From the NCBI RefSeq assembly GCF_021729865.1, contig NZ_CP063400.1, positions 5,126,001 to 5,190,000 of the forward strand: 64,000 nt of DNA. Reading direction: 5' to 3'. The DNA is from Hydrogenophaga sp. SL48 (GTDB taxonomy: Bacteria > Pseudomonadota > Gammaproteobacteria > Burkholderiales > Burkholderiaceae_C). Numbering within the stretch: the first letter of the stretch is position 1; the number at the start of each line of letters is the position of its first letter. A program made the translations under genes and the position numbers. The notes under the pieces were generated by a model. The model ran no database searches and was not told the origin of the DNA. It was given only the letters and a program-made list of their open reading frames with translations. Of the stretch, positions 49,188 to 57,915 are shown piece after piece.

Positions 49188-51527
49188 ATGCTGCCTGACC
49201 TGCCCACCCTGTTGCTGGTTCGCCTGGGCGTGGACGTGCTCATCACGGGCGCCTTCTGGTCACTGATGCGCCGCTACCCGGCCATCGGCGGGCCGGGCTG
49301 GTGGTCGCTGGGTTCGGTGATCAGCATTGTGGGCACGCTGGCCTTGATGTCGCGCTCCGGCGGGGCCGGCCCGCTGATGGCTGCCGCCTCGGCGGTGCTG
49401 TTGTTCGGCGCCCATGCCAGCACCTGGCTGGGTCTGCGCAGCTACCTGCGCCTGCCCATGCCCTGGCGCGTCCTGGGCACGGTGTTTGGCGTGCACGCCG
49501 TGCTGCAGGTGGGGCTGGCGTTCCACGGGGACCGCAGCGGACCCCATCAACTCGCCTACGCGGTCGCGGGCCTGGTGCTCGTGGTGCTGGTGCTGCGCGA
49601 CCTGGTGGGCCTGAAAGCCCACAACTCGACGCGGGAGTTCCATGAGCTGACCCTGGTGACGCTGGCCGAGGGCATCGCGCTGCTGCTGGTGCTGGGCTGG
49701 ATGGTGTCCCGCCAGCAAGCGGTGGACCAGGTCTCCGCCGGCTTCATGCTGGCGTTCCTGTTGACCAAGTTCCTGCGGACGCTGATCTTCAGCGCCCTGG
49801 TGTCGCTGCGGCTGCGGCAGGATGTGGAACAGGCGCGCAAGGCCATGGCCGAGCGCGAGGCCGACTCGCGCGCGCTGATCACCAACCTGGGGGCGGGGGT
49901 GGTCGTGTTCCGGCCGGACAGGAGCATCGTGTCGGCCAACAACGCGGCGCGGCGCTTTTTCGACTGGCCGATCGATGACAGCCACCTGGCCGACACCCTG
50001 CCCTTGCCCGCGTGGCACCTGGTGCGCGAGGACGGGAAGCGCATGCCGCGCCACGAGGTGCCGTTCGAGCGGGTGCTGGCCACGGGGCAGCCGGTCATTG
50101 GCCTGATGGGGGGGGTCCAGACCGTCCAGGGCAATGCGGTGCGCTGGGCCCTGTGCAACGCCTACCCCGAGAACGACGCCATCGGTGGCCTGCGGCATGT
50201 GGTCTTCACCTTCGTGGACATCACCTCGCTCAGGCAGGCCCAGCAGCAGCAACGCGTGCTCGAAACGCAGCTCGCCCAGTCGCAGAAGATGGAGGCCCTG
50301 GGCACCCTGGCCGGCGGCGTGGCGCACGATTTCAACAACATCCTGGCCGCCATCCTGGGCAACGCGGACCTGGCCCGCCAGGACCTCCCGCCCGCGTCGC
50401 CCGTGCGCGAAAGCCTGCACGAGATCAGCAGCGCGGCGCGGCGCGGCCGTGAGCTGGTGCGCCAGATCCTGGCCTTCAGCCGCCAGCAGCCGCTGGCGCC
50501 CACGCCGGTCAGGCCCGGCGCCATCGTGGCCGAGACCTGCAGCCTGATGCGCTCCGCGATCCCGCCGCACGTGCAACTGGTGCAGCAGGTGGCGCCGCGG
50601 CACCAGGCCATCCTCGCCGACCCCACCCAGCTCGGGCAGGTGCTGCTCAACCTGGGAACCAACGCGGTGCACGCGCTGCTGGGCCGCCCCGGCCGCATCG
50701 AGTTTCAGGTGGCCGACGTGGCGCCGTGGGACCCGGTGTTGCCCGCGTCCGTGGCCCAGGCCTGTCGCGACACCGGGCGCGGTGCGGTGCGCATCAGTGT
50801 GATGGACGATGGCTGCGGCATGGACGACACCACGCGCGCCCGCATGTTCGAGCCTTTTTTCACCACCAAGGTGGTGGGCCACGGGACCGGGCTGGGCTTG
50901 CCGGTGGTGCTGGGCATCGTGGAGGCGCACGGTGGCGCCATCGTGGTCGACAGCAGCCCCGGCGCGGGCACGACCTTCACGCTCTACTTTCCCGCGACCG
51001 CCGCACCACCGCAACGCGCTTCTTCCCCCGATGCCGACGTTTCCCCGTCCGAAGGCGGCACAATGTCAGCCGTTACAAGTGGCGTCGCCCAGTCGCCCCC
51101 CCCTCATCCAGTGGAGCACCCTGTCATGGCCGACGATCCGAGCAGCACCCCCCGCCACATCCTGTACCTCGACGACGACGACACCCTGGTGTTTCTCGTT
51201 CGTCGCCTGCTGGAACGGCGCGGCTACAAGGTCACGGCGCTCACCGACCAGCAGGAAGCCATCGATGCCGTGCGCGCGCAGCCCGAGGGCTTTCACCTGC
51301 TGATGACCGACTACAACATGCCGGGCATGTCGGGCATCGATGTCGCGCGCGAGGTGCTGCTGATCAACCCCCGCCTGCCGGTGGCCGTGGCCTCGGGCTA
51401 CATCAGCGACGAGCTGCAGTCCGAGGCGCAGGCCGCGGGCGTGACCGAGGTGGTGTTCAAGACGGACGCGGTGGAGGCGTTCTGTGAAATCGTCGCAAGA
51501 CTTGTAGCCCCCCCGCGCCCCGCCTGA
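49188..51527 (+). CDS. Hybrid sensor histidine kinase with C-terminal receiver
   Basis: A 779-residue membrane kinase. About 200 N-terminal residues contain six or seven hydrophobic segments. A PAS-like domain follows at about 225-345 (ITNLGAGVVVFRPDRSIV). The kinase core has GGVAHDFNNILAAILGN with phosphoacceptor H380, NLGTNAVHAL, DDGCGMDD, FEPFFTTK and GTGLGLPVVLGIVEAHGG. The C-terminal receiver has LDDDDT and LLMTDYNMPG with D708. An in-frame ATG at 51126 with GGAG before it could also make the receiver alone. The last residues and stop come from a palindromic repeat. ATG 49188 was chosen because the membrane domain starts there. Signal unknown. Confidence 0.9.
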   Translation: MLPDLPTLLLVRLGVDVLITGAFWSLMRRYPAIGGPGWWSLGSVISIVGTLALMSRSGGAGPLMAAASAVLLFGAHASTWLGLRSYLRLPMPWRVLGTVFGVHAVLQVGLAFHGDRSGPHQLAYAVAGLVLVVLVLRDLVGLKAHNSTREFHELTLVTLAEGIALLLVLGWMVSRQQAVDQVSAGFMLAFLLTKFLRTLIFSALVSLRLRQDVEQARKAMAEREADSRALITNLGAGVVVFRPDRSIVSANNAARRFFDWPIDDSHLADTLPLPAWHLVREDGKRMPRHEVPFERVLATGQPVIGLMGGVQTVQGNAVRWALCNAYPENDAIGGLRHVVFTFVDITSLRQAQQQQRVLETQLAQSQKMEALGTLAGGVAHDFNNILAAILGNADLARQDLPPASPVRESLHEISSAARRGRELVRQILAFSRQQPLAPTPVRPGAIVAETCSLMRSAIPPHVQLVQQVAPRHQAILADPTQLGQVLLNLGTNAVHALLGRPGRIEFQVADVAPWDPVLPASVAQACRDTGRGAVRISVMDDGCGMDDTTRARMFEPFFTTKVVGHGTGLGLPVVLGIVEAHGGAIVVDSSPGAGTTFTLYFPATAAPPQRASSPDADVSPSEGGTMSAVTSGVAQSPPPHPVEHPVMADDPSSTPRHILYLDDDDTLVFLVRRLLERRGYKVTALTDQQEAIDAVRAQPEGFHLLMTDYNMPGMSGIDVAREVLLINPRLPVAVASGYISDELQSEAQAAGVTEVVFKTDAVEAFCEIVARLVAPPRPA

Positions 51528-51588
51528 GGGCGGGTCACCCCCCAGGGGGCGGCACTGGCGGCCCGGCGAAGCCGGTTCCGCGGCGCCC
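51508..51588 (+). repeat. 3'-end palindromic repeat, copy 7 (end of the hybrid kinase gene)
   Basis: Starts inside the last codons of the kinase gene and provides its TGA (GCCTGAGGGCGGG). It includes CCCCCCAGGGGGCGG and the palindrome CCGGCGAAGCCGG. It faces copy 8 in opposite orientation. Confidence 0.75.
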
Positions 51589-51630
51589 TGAATTGGCTTC
51601 CCCTCCGGCGCGACTTGCCTTCGCTCGGGA

Positions 51631-51704
51631 TGCGGTGGAACCGGCTTCGCCGGGCCACTCGCATCGCCCCCTTGAGGGGTGACGCCGCAGGCGGCGCGGG
51701 GGTG
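51631..51704 (-). repeat. 3'-end palindromic repeat, copy 8 (after the 51708-52673 gene)
   Basis: An inverted copy next to the stop of the minus-strand dehydratase gene: AACCGGCTTCGCCGGG, then CGCCCCCTTGAGGGG and GCCGCAGGCGGCGCGGGGG. With copy 7 it forms a large imperfect palindrome between two convergent genes. Confidence 0.75.
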
Positions 51705-51707
51705 GTT

Positions 51708-52673
51708 TTAGCCCGCCAGCACCTTGGCGAAGGTGGCGCTATCGACGTTGCCGCCGCACAGTGTGGTGCCGACGACCTTTCCCTGGTTGTGATCGCGCTC
51801 CTGCCACGCCGCCGCGAAGCTTGCGGCGCCGGCGCCTTCGGCGACGTTGTGGGTGTCGGCGAACAGCGTGCGCATGGCCTGGGCGACTTCGTCGTCGGTG
51901 ACCTGCACCACGTGATCCAGGTGCGGGATCAGCACCTCCAGCGCGGCGGGGTCGGCCACGCGGCAGGCCATGCCGTCAGCCAGCGCGGTGGTCACGGGGG
52001 CCTCGACCACGCGACCGGCGGCGATGGAGTCCGCGTAGGTGGTGGCGTGCGCGCTGACCACGCCGACGATGCGCGCCGTGTGCCCCAGCGCCAGCTTGGC
52101 GGCGATGGCCGAACACGCGCCCGAGCCCTGGCCGATGGGCACGTAGACCACGTTCAGCTGCGGCACGGCCTGGAAGAATTCCCACCAGTAGGTGCTCACG
52201 CCGCGCAGCAGGTCCTTGTGGTAACTCGGCACCATGTGCGCGCCGCGCTCGGCGGCGAGGTGCATCGCGTGTTCGCGGGCGGCCTGGAAGTCGTCGCCGT
52301 GTTCGATCAGGTTCACACCGAGCGCGCGCATGGCGGCGTTTTTCTCCAGCGAGTTGCCCCGCGGCACCACGATGCTGCAGGCCACGCCGTTTGCCCGCGC
52401 CGCCCAGCCGATGCTCTGGCCGTGGTTGCCGCGCGTGGCGCTCATCACTTCTTGTGGCAGCTCGCCGTGTTGTTTCAACTGGTCGAAATAGGTCAGCCCG
52501 CCGCGGATCTTGAACGCGCCGACCGGCGTGTGGTTCTCGTGTTTCACCCAGCAGTCCGCCCCCAGGCGCTGCGACAGCGTGCCCCAGCGGTACTGCGGCG
52601 TGGCCTGGAAGGAGCGGTACACCACCTGGGCGGCGGCTTCGATGTCGTGCAGGTGGGGCAGCTGGAGGGGCAT
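51708..52673 (-). CDS. Threonine/serine dehydratase-like PLP enzyme
   Basis: Fold-type II PLP enzyme of 321 residues. The lysine motif ENHTPVGAFKIRGGLTYF places the PLP-binding K55, then SATRGNHGQSIGWAARANG, the Gly-rich phosphate loop VPIGQGSGACSAIAA and TTLCGGNVD. This is the catalytic part of biosynthetic or catabolic threonine dehydratase without the regulatory ACT domain, as in TdcB or serine-racemase-like enzymes. Distal gene of the MocR-linked operon, 18 nt after the VOC gene. It may deaminate a hydroxy amino acid; the substrate cannot be read from the sequence. Confidence 0.88.
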   Translation of the reverse strand: MPLQLPHLHDIEAAAQVVYRSFQATPQYRWGTLSQRLGADCWVKHENHTPVGAFKIRGGLTYFDQLKQHGELPQEVMSATRGNHGQSIGWAARANGVACSIVVPRGNSLEKNAAMRALGVNLIEHGDDFQAAREHAMHLAAERGAHMVPSYHKDLLRGVSTYWWEFFQAVPQLNVVYVPIGQGSGACSAIAAKLALGHTARIVGVVSAHATTYADSIAAGRVVEAPVTTALADGMACRVADPAALEVLIPHLDHVVQVTDDEVAQAMRTLFADTHNVAEGAGAASFAAAWQERDHNQGKVVGTTLCGGNVDSATFAKVLAG

Positions 52674-52691
52674 GGGGTGATCCGGTGGGGG

Positions 52692-53381
52692 TCAGGGGGC
52701 CGAGGTCAGCGTGCGTGGGCCCAGGGGGGTGTCGAACCAGGCGGTGAGCGCGGCGGGGTCTTCCGCCACCGCCATGGCGTCCAGGCCGATCGCGTCCAGC
52801 GCCTGCCGCAGCCGGGGCGCTTCGGGGTGACGGAGCGTGAGGCCGCGCAGCGCCAGCCCGCTGGCGGGCATGGTCTCTGCGGGGTGGGTGTCGCCCCACT
52901 CGATCAGCGTGGGCAGTGCGCCGTCGAACAGGCGCTGGCCGTCGTCGCGCACGCTGATGCGCCACCGCAGCAGGCCCGAGGGTGTGGGGCGCGACGCGGC
53001 GATCACCGGACCGCGTTCGATGCCCAGGGCCCGCAGGCGCGCGGAGGCAGCGTCGATGTCGGGCACGCTGGCCACCCAGTGCACCAGCTGCGGCCCTTGC
53101 TGCGCCAGCCGCGCCCGCAAGGCTGGATCGTCCAGGTCGAACCAGCGCTTCAGCGGGGCGGGGCGCGTGGGCGTGGCCTGCGGGTTCACCGAGATGATTT
53201 CCAGATAGGCGCGCGGGGCCTGCTCGCTGTGCAGCCTCAGCAGCCGGTTGTGGGTGCCGAACAGGGCGTGTTCGCCGCCCGGTCCGGGCACCACACCCAG
53301 CGTGGCCTCGCACCAGGCCACGCCTTCGTCCAGCGTGCGCGCGGCCACCACGAGGTGGTCGATCTGCGCGTGGGTCGTCAT
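52692..53381 (-). CDS. VOC family (glyoxalase-like) protein
   Basis: A 229-residue protein of the vicinal-oxygen-chelate type: [20 protein letters not shown] at the start, then [26 protein letters not shown] and a second module [20 protein letters not shown]. The order resembles the VOC_3/glyoxalase-like family of uncharacterised bacterial proteins. Metal residues are likely H9 and the Glu in LEIISV. Start ATG 53381 overlaps the cupin gene stop by 4 nt. Function in the cluster unknown, perhaps isomerisation or detoxification of a catabolic intermediate. Confidence 0.82.
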   Translation of the reverse strand: MTTHAQIDHLVVAARTLDEGVAWCEATLGVVPGPGGEHALFGTHNRLLRLHSEQAPRAYLEIISVNPQATPTRPAPLKRWFDLDDPALRARLAQQGPQLVHWVASVPDIDAASARLRALGIERGPVIAASRPTPSGLLRWRISVRDDGQRLFDGALPTLIEWGDTHPAETMPASGLALRGLTLRHPEAPRLRQALDAIGLDAMAVAEDPAALTAWFDTPLGPRTLTSAP

Positions 53382-53860
53382 GGGTAGGGTGAGCCGTCTT
53401 TGTGGGTGTAGCGCCAGCGGCCGTCCACCCATTGCGCTCGCAGGTCGTCGTCGGGGTAGTGACCCTCGTCGCCCGGGGTGCGGTCCCCCACCTCCAGGTA
53501 GATCACGTCCTCGGTGGTCTCGTTGATCAGGCAGTGGCCGTTGTCCGTGCCCGCCGGGAACCCGGCACAGTCGCCCGGGGACAGCCGGTGCCGTCCGGTG
53601 TCGGTGTGCAGCGTGGGGTGCCCCTGGAGGATGTAGATGAACTCCTCCTGCAGCGTGTGGCTGTGCCGCAGCGCCGATTGCCCGCCGGGCATCAGTCGTG
53701 TGCGGTTGACGCCGAAATGGCCCAGACCAAACAGGTCGCCCAGGGGTTGCTTGATCCGGCCGGCCATGCGCGAGGCGAAGGGCTCCGGGTAGGTGGAGGG
53801 CTTCTGGCGGGTGGGCGCATCGGCCGCGGCGATGTGGTCGGGGGGGGTGTGGCCGGACAT
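53378..53860 (-). CDS. Cupin domain protein
   Basis: A 160-residue single-cupin protein. The first cupin motif [20 protein letters not shown] has the metal-ligand His and Glu residues, [20 protein letters not shown] gives the middle, and the second motif [21 protein letters not shown] the last His. The C-terminal [18 protein letters not shown] is typical of a group annotated as cupin of unknown function. It overlaps the VOC gene by 4 nt and follows the PhzF-like gene after 26 nt, so it is clearly in the operon. A small-molecule binding or isomerase role is inferred. Confidence 0.85.
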   Translation of the reverse strand: MSGHTPPDHIAAADAPTRQKPSTYPEPFASRMAGRIKQPLGDLFGLGHFGVNRTRLMPGGQSALRHSHTLQEEFIYILQGHPTLHTDTGRHRLSPGDCAGFPAGTDNGHCLINETTEDVIYLEVGDRTPGDEGHYPDDDLRAQWVDGRWRYTHKDGSPYP

Positions 53861-53886
53861 GGGGTGCTCCAGGGGCCGCGCTGGTG

Positions 53887-54816
53887 TCAGAGCGTGACGA
53901 CGCCGTCGATGCAGGTGACGGACTGGCCGCCGACCCAGACCGTGCCGCCAGCGTCCCGCTGAATGAACACACGGCCCTCGCGCGCCAGCGCCGTGCCCTG
54001 CGCGGCCACGTAGCGATCGGGCGCCAGGCCGGCACCAATGAGCCACTGCGCGAGCGCGGCGTTCAGGCTGCCGGTGACCGGGTCTTCGCACAGGCCGTTG
54101 TTGCCGGGAAAAAAGGCGCGCACCTCGAACTGTGTGTCGTGTTCCTCGCGGGCACCGACCACGCCGATCTTGCCGCCCAGCGGCTTTTGACCGCTGGCCT
54201 TCGAATTTGGCCCCACCACGCCAATGTCCAGCCCGGCCAGCACCGCGCCGTCGGGCCTGAGCGCGAGCACCTGCTCAGCGCTTTGCAGCATCACGCCGCG
54301 CCAGTTGGGCCCGTTGTCGCACCAGGCGTGGGCCGTGATGTCGCTGCGCGCCACACCCAGGCCACGCGCGATCAGCGCCACGTCTTCTTCGGGCAATGGG
54401 CCGCTTTTGATCAGCGGCGGCGCGGCAAAAGCCAGGCGCTGCCCGTCGCGTTTGAGCTTCACCAGCCCCACGCCACACTCCTGCACCACGTGTTCAGCTT
54501 GCGGCACACCGCCGGCCTCGATCCAGGCGTGGCAGCTGCCCAGCGTGGGGTGGCCGGCGAACGGCAGCTCGCGGCCGGGGCAGAAGATGCGCACGCGGTA
54601 GTCGGCTCCCGCCGCGCGGCCTTCGTCCGATGGCGGCAGCAGGAAGGTGCATTCCGACAGGTTGGTCCAGTTCGTGAAGTGCTGCATCTCGCCGACCGAG
54701 AGGCCGCTGCCGTCGAGCACCACCGCGAGCGGGTTGCCGCGGTAGGGCGTGGCGGTGAACACGTCGACTTGCTTGAAAGGCCTGTCCTGAGCTTGTCGAA
54801 GGGGGCGTTGCTGCAT
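53887..54816 (-). CDS. PhzF family isomerase/epimerase
   Basis: A 309-residue protein of the PhzF/diaminopimelate-epimerase fold. It has FKQVDVFTATPYRGNPLAVV at the N-terminus, NLSECTFLLPPS, PFAGHPTLGSCHAWIEAG and the late EDPVTGSLNAALAQWL. Members catalyse proton shifts on small amino or hydroxy acids; the phenazine role does not apply here. Between MQQRP and FKQVDVF lies an extra LRQAQDRP encoded by a 24-bp repeat. Without it the N-terminus would be standard. ATG 54816, 15 nt after the GST gene, continues the operon. Confidence 0.9.
   Translation of the reverse strand: MQQRPLRQAQDRPFKQVDVFTATPYRGNPLAVVLDGSGLSVGEMQHFTNWTNLSECTFLLPPSDEGRAAGADYRVRIFCPGRELPFAGHPTLGSCHAWIEAGGVPQAEHVVQECGVGLVKLKRDGQRLAFAAPPLIKSGPLPEEDVALIARGLGVARSDITAHAWCDNGPNWRGVMLQSAEQVLALRPDGAVLAGLDIGVVGPNSKASGQKPLGGKIGVVGAREEHDTQFEVRAFFPGNNGLCEDPVTGSLNAALAQWLIGAGLAPDRYVAAQGTALAREGRVFIQRDAGGTVWVGGQSVTCIDGVVTL
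54779..54802. repeat. 24-bp repeat in frame at the start of the phzF-like gene
   Basis: The core GTCCTGAGCTTGTCGAAGG is a dispersed repeat also found at 42768-42790. Here it adds eight codons (LRQAQDRP) with the duplicated RP at its border, leaving the reading frame intact. Confidence 0.7.
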
Positions 54817-54831
54817 GGTGGGCTTCCGGTG

Positions 54832-55449
54832 TCAGGACAGGGGGAGATCGAGCACGCCACGGCTCGCGGGCAAGCTGAGCCATTGCGCGTACCAGCGTTC
54901 CAGGTGCGGCCACGCGGGGCGCGGTTGCGGCAGGCCCCACCAGCGGTGCACCTCGCAGGCGATGGGGATGTCGGCCATGCTCAGCGCGTCGCCGGCCATG
55001 AAGGCTTGTCTCGACAGGTGTTCATTCAGTTGGTTGAACAGCGGCTCGGCAACCGCCACCGACGCGGCAATGACCTGCGGGTTGCGCTGTTCGACCGGCG
55101 TGCGGACCCACTGCTTGAAGGCGGGGCTGCCGGCCGGGTTCAGCTCGGTCTGCTGCCAGTCCATCCAGCGCTCGGCGTTGAAGCGCTGCCGGAGGTCTTG
55201 CGGGTACAGGGACGAGCCCTCGCGGCAACAGAGGTAGCGCACGATCACGTTCGATTCCCAGAGCGTGAAGTCGCCGTCTTCCAGCAGCGGCACCAGGCCG
55301 TTCGGGTTCCGGGCGCGGTAGTCCGGTGTGTTCACGATGCCGTAGGCCAGGCCCGCGTCGATGCGCTCCACCTCCAGCCCGAGCACCTGCGCGCACAGCA
55401 CCACCTTGCGCACATTGATCGAGCTGATGCGGCCCCAGAGGCGCAGCAT
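54832..55449 (-). CDS. Glutathione S-transferase family protein
   Basis: A 205-residue GST. The thioredoxin-like N-domain has LWGRISSINVRKVVLCAQVL, NPNGLVPLLEDGDFTLWESN (cis-Pro and the Glu-Ser glutathione site) and VIVRYLCC. The helical C-domain shows the N-capping box in FMAGDALSMADIPIACEV and ends with LPASRGVLDLPLS. The serine in GRISS may act as the glutathione-activating residue. It starts 5 nt after the aminotransferase stop, in the MocR-linked operon. Substrate unknown. Confidence 0.9.
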   Translation of the reverse strand: MLRLWGRISSINVRKVVLCAQVLGLEVERIDAGLAYGIVNTPDYRARNPNGLVPLLEDGDFTLWESNVIVRYLCCREGSSLYPQDLRQRFNAERWMDWQQTELNPAGSPAFKQWVRTPVEQRNPQVIAASVAVAEPLFNQLNEHLSRQAFMAGDALSMADIPIACEVHRWWGLPQPRPAWPHLERWYAQWLSLPASRGVLDLPLS

Positions 55450-55454
55450 GGCGA

Positions 55455-56624
55455 TCAGCCTTGAGCCGCTTCGCGGATGGCCTGCGCCAGCGCCGCGATG
55501 CCGATGTGGATCTGCTCCACGCTCGCCGTCACGAAGGACAGGCGCAGCGTGCGCGGGTCGGCGTGGTCGGCGTAGAACGCGGCGCCGGGCACGAAGGCCA
55601 CGCCCTTGTCCACCGCCTTCGGCAGCAGCTCCACGGCGTTCATGCCTTCGGGCAGGCGCACCCAGAGGAACATGCCGCCGTCGGGCGTGTTCCACACCAC
55701 GTCCAGGCCGGCCATGTCTTTCTGCAGCGCTTCCAGCATCGCATGGCACTGGCTCTTGTAGAGCGCGCGGATGGTGGGCACATGGCGGTCGATGAAGCCG
55801 TCCTTGAGCACCTCGGACACCATGCGCTGGTTGAAGCTGGGGCTGTGCAGGTCGGCCGCCTGCTTGGCCTGCAAGAGTTTGGGCATGATGGCCTTGGGCG
55901 CGATCACGTAGCCGAGACGCAGGCCCGGCGCGAGCACCTTGGAGAACGAACCCAGGTAGATGCAGCCCTCAGGGTTGCGCGCGGTCAGCGGCTTCGGGGG
56001 CGGCTGGTCGAACCACAGGTCGCCATAGGGGTTGTCTTCCACCAGCGGCAGGCCGATGGCGGCGGCGCGCTCCACCAGCGCCTGGCGGCGTGCTTCGCTC
56101 ATGCTGCGGCCGGTGGGGTTCTGGAAGTTGGGCAGCACGTAGAGGAACCGTGCGCCCTCGGCCTTGGCGGCCAAGTCTTCAACGTCCACACCTTCGGCAT
56201 CGCTGTCCACGCTCACGATGTTTGGTTCCATCGGCGTGAAGGCCTGCAGCGCGCCGAGGTAGGTGGGCGTTTCCACCAGCACGGTGCTGCCTTCGTCGAT
56301 CAGCACCTTGGCCACCAGGTCCAGGCCCTGCTGGCTGCCGGTGGTGATCAGCACCTGATCGGCCGACACGTCCCAGGGCATGCTGGCCGCGACCCATTCG
56401 CAGAGCGGGCGGTAGCCTTCACTGGCGGCGTATTGCAGCGCGGCACGGCCGTCGGTGCGCAGCACGGTTTCGCAGGCGGCGGCGAAGGCCTCGACCGGGA
56501 AGGTCTTGGGCGAGGGCAGGCCTCCGGCAAAGCTGATGATGCCGGGCTTCTCGGTCACCTTCAGGATCTCGCGGATCACCGATGGGTTCATTTTGTGGGC
56601 GCGTTTGGCCAGGGTCCAGGTCAT
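55455..56624 (-). CDS. PLP-dependent aminotransferase (LysN / 2-aminoadipate type)
   Basis: Fold-type I class I/II aminotransferase of 389 residues. It has ISFAGGLPSPKTFPVEAF, the substrate loop TTGSQQGLDLVAKVL, PNFQNPTGRSMSEARRQALV, EDNPYGDLWF and the PLP lysine in YLGSFSKVLAPGLRLGYV (K229). The overall pattern is that of LysN/2-aminoadipate aminotransferase and the catalytic half of MocR proteins. ATG 56624 overlaps the upstream cupin stop by 4 nt. As the central enzyme of the operon it probably transaminates the amino acid handled by this cluster; which one is open. Confidence 0.92.
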   Translation of the reverse strand: MTWTLAKRAHKMNPSVIREILKVTEKPGIISFAGGLPSPKTFPVEAFAAACETVLRTDGRAALQYAASEGYRPLCEWVAASMPWDVSADQVLITTGSQQGLDLVAKVLIDEGSTVLVETPTYLGALQAFTPMEPNIVSVDSDAEGVDVEDLAAKAEGARFLYVLPNFQNPTGRSMSEARRQALVERAAAIGLPLVEDNPYGDLWFDQPPPKPLTARNPEGCIYLGSFSKVLAPGLRLGYVIAPKAIMPKLLQAKQAADLHSPSFNQRMVSEVLKDGFIDRHVPTIRALYKSQCHAMLEALQKDMAGLDVVWNTPDGGMFLWVRLPEGMNAVELLPKAVDKGVAFVPGAAFYADHADPRTLRLSFVTASVEQIHIGIAALAQAIREAAQG

Positions 56625-56974
56625 GCTTGTTCTCCTCCGTTGGGGCCGTAAAAGACGACCCAAGTGACAAAATCGTCGCTGAAATTTTCAAAGCGGTGCG
56701 CGGCGCCCGCGGGCACAAACAGCACGTCGCCGGTTTGCACGTGTGAGCGCTGTCCTTCAAGCCAGAAACCCGACGTGCCGTGCTGCACCACATACAACTC
56801 GTCCTGCGCGTGCGGCTGCTGAATGTCGCGCCCGAGCCCCGAAGCGGCGGGCGCGAACAGTTCCACGCGCATGCTGCCGTGCGCCAGCGCCCGCACGAAC
56901 GGGGTGCCTTGCGGGTAGTCAGGGCCGGGCGCCTGCGGCAGGGCCTGCAGAAGGGCCAGGAAATCGGCTTTCAT
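56621..56974 (-). CDS. Small cupin protein
   Basis: A 117-residue cupin: RVELFAPAASGLGRDIQQPH, the metal motif HAQDELYVVQHGTSGFWLEG, VQTGDVLFVPAGAAHRFENF and a closing FVTWVVFYGP. It overlaps both neighbours by 4 nt, DMT transporter before and aminotransferase after, so it is translated with them. Such small cupins often bind a ligand or act as isomerase/dioxygenase accessory proteins. The metal ligands (two His, one Glu, one later His) are intact. Confidence 0.87.
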   Translation of the reverse strand: MKADFLALLQALPQAPGPDYPQGTPFVRALAHGSMRVELFAPAASGLGRDIQQPHAQDELYVVQHGTSGFWLEGQRSHVQTGDVLFVPAGAAHRFENFSDDFVTWVVFYGPNGGEQA

Positions 56975-57915
56975 GGTGGGCCTTTGATTTTTGGGGCGGC
57001 CATGCGGCGCCCCATGAAAACGGTGGCGACCACGGCGAGCGCAAAGCCCAGCGTCATCGCATCCAGCGATTCTCCCAGCAGCGGCACGGCGGCCAGGATG
57101 CTGACGAAGGGTTGCAGCAACTGCAGCTGGCTCACGCGCAACGCGCCGCCCAGCGCCAGCCCACGGAACCAGGCGAAGAAGCCGGTCCACATGGAGAACA
57201 CGCCCACGTACAGCAGGGCGAGCCAGGCCGAGGTGTGGATGGGTTGGTCGGGCCAGGTCAGCAGCGCGCCGGGCACGGTGAGCGGCAGCGCCATCACGCA
57301 GACCCAGCTGATCACGCGCTCGGCGCCGAGCACCGGCGTGACCTTGGCGCCCGCCACGTAGCCGAGCGCAGCGGCGATGACGGCGCCCACCAGCAGCCCG
57401 TCGGCCCAGGCCAGGCCGAAACCGTGGCCGAGCTGGTGCGCGCGCAGCACGCTGTAGGCCGCCACCAGCAGGCTGCCGAGCCCGGCGAACAGCCAGAAGC
57501 CCAGTCGCGCACGCTGGTGCAGCAGCCAGGCCGCGGCGGCGGCGGTGGCCAGCGGGAGCAGGGCGGTGATCACGGCGGCGTGGCTGGCCGTGACGTGGCG
57601 CAGCGCCCAGCCCAGCAGCAGCGGGTAACCGATGGCATTGCCCAGCAGCGAGAGCGCGAGCGGCTTGCGGTGCTCGGGCGCCGGCAGTGGCGAGCGCGTC
57701 GCCAGCAGGTAGACGGCCGAGAGCCCGCCCGCCAGCGCAGCGCGCGCCCAGGTGACGAACCAGGGCGAGAGCTGGGGCGCGTCGGCCGTGCCGGTGGCCA
57801 GCCGCGTCATGGGCAGGGTGAGCGCGAACACCACCACGCCGATCAGGCCGAGCCACAGGCCCAGGGTCTGTTCGCGGTGGCTGGGCAGGGCGGGCAGCGC
57901 GGTGCTGTGGCTCAT
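56971..57915 (-). CDS. DMT superfamily transporter (EamA type)
   Basis: A 314-residue inner-membrane protein with ten hydrophobic segments in two EamA repeats. The first repeat ends near HVTASHAAVITALLPLATAA and the second includes FRGLALGGALRVSQLQLLQP followed by PFVSILAAVPLLGES, the EamA signature. Family members usually export amino acids and metabolites. The ATG at 57915 overlaps the LysE-type exporter stop by 4 nt. Two exporters of different families at the head of one operon suggests that removal of an amino acid or its product is an important function. Confidence 0.9.
   Translation of the reverse strand: MSHSTALPALPSHREQTLGLWLGLIGVVVFALTLPMTRLATGTADAPQLSPWFVTWARAALAGGLSAVYLLATRSPLPAPEHRKPLALSLLGNAIGYPLLLGWALRHVTASHAAVITALLPLATAAAAAWLLHQRARLGFWLFAGLGSLLVAAYSVLRAHQLGHGFGLAWADGLLVGAVIAAALGYVAGAKVTPVLGAERVISWVCVMALPLTVPGALLTWPDQPIHTSAWLALLYVGVFSMWTGFFAWFRGLALGGALRVSQLQLLQPFVSILAAVPLLGESLDAMTLGFALAVVATVFMGRRMAAPKIKGPP

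Noticed and set aside
53887..54816. Phenazine biosynthesis based on the PhzF-like gene
   Set aside because: No other phz gene is present; the family is broad and the neighbours point to amino-acid metabolism.
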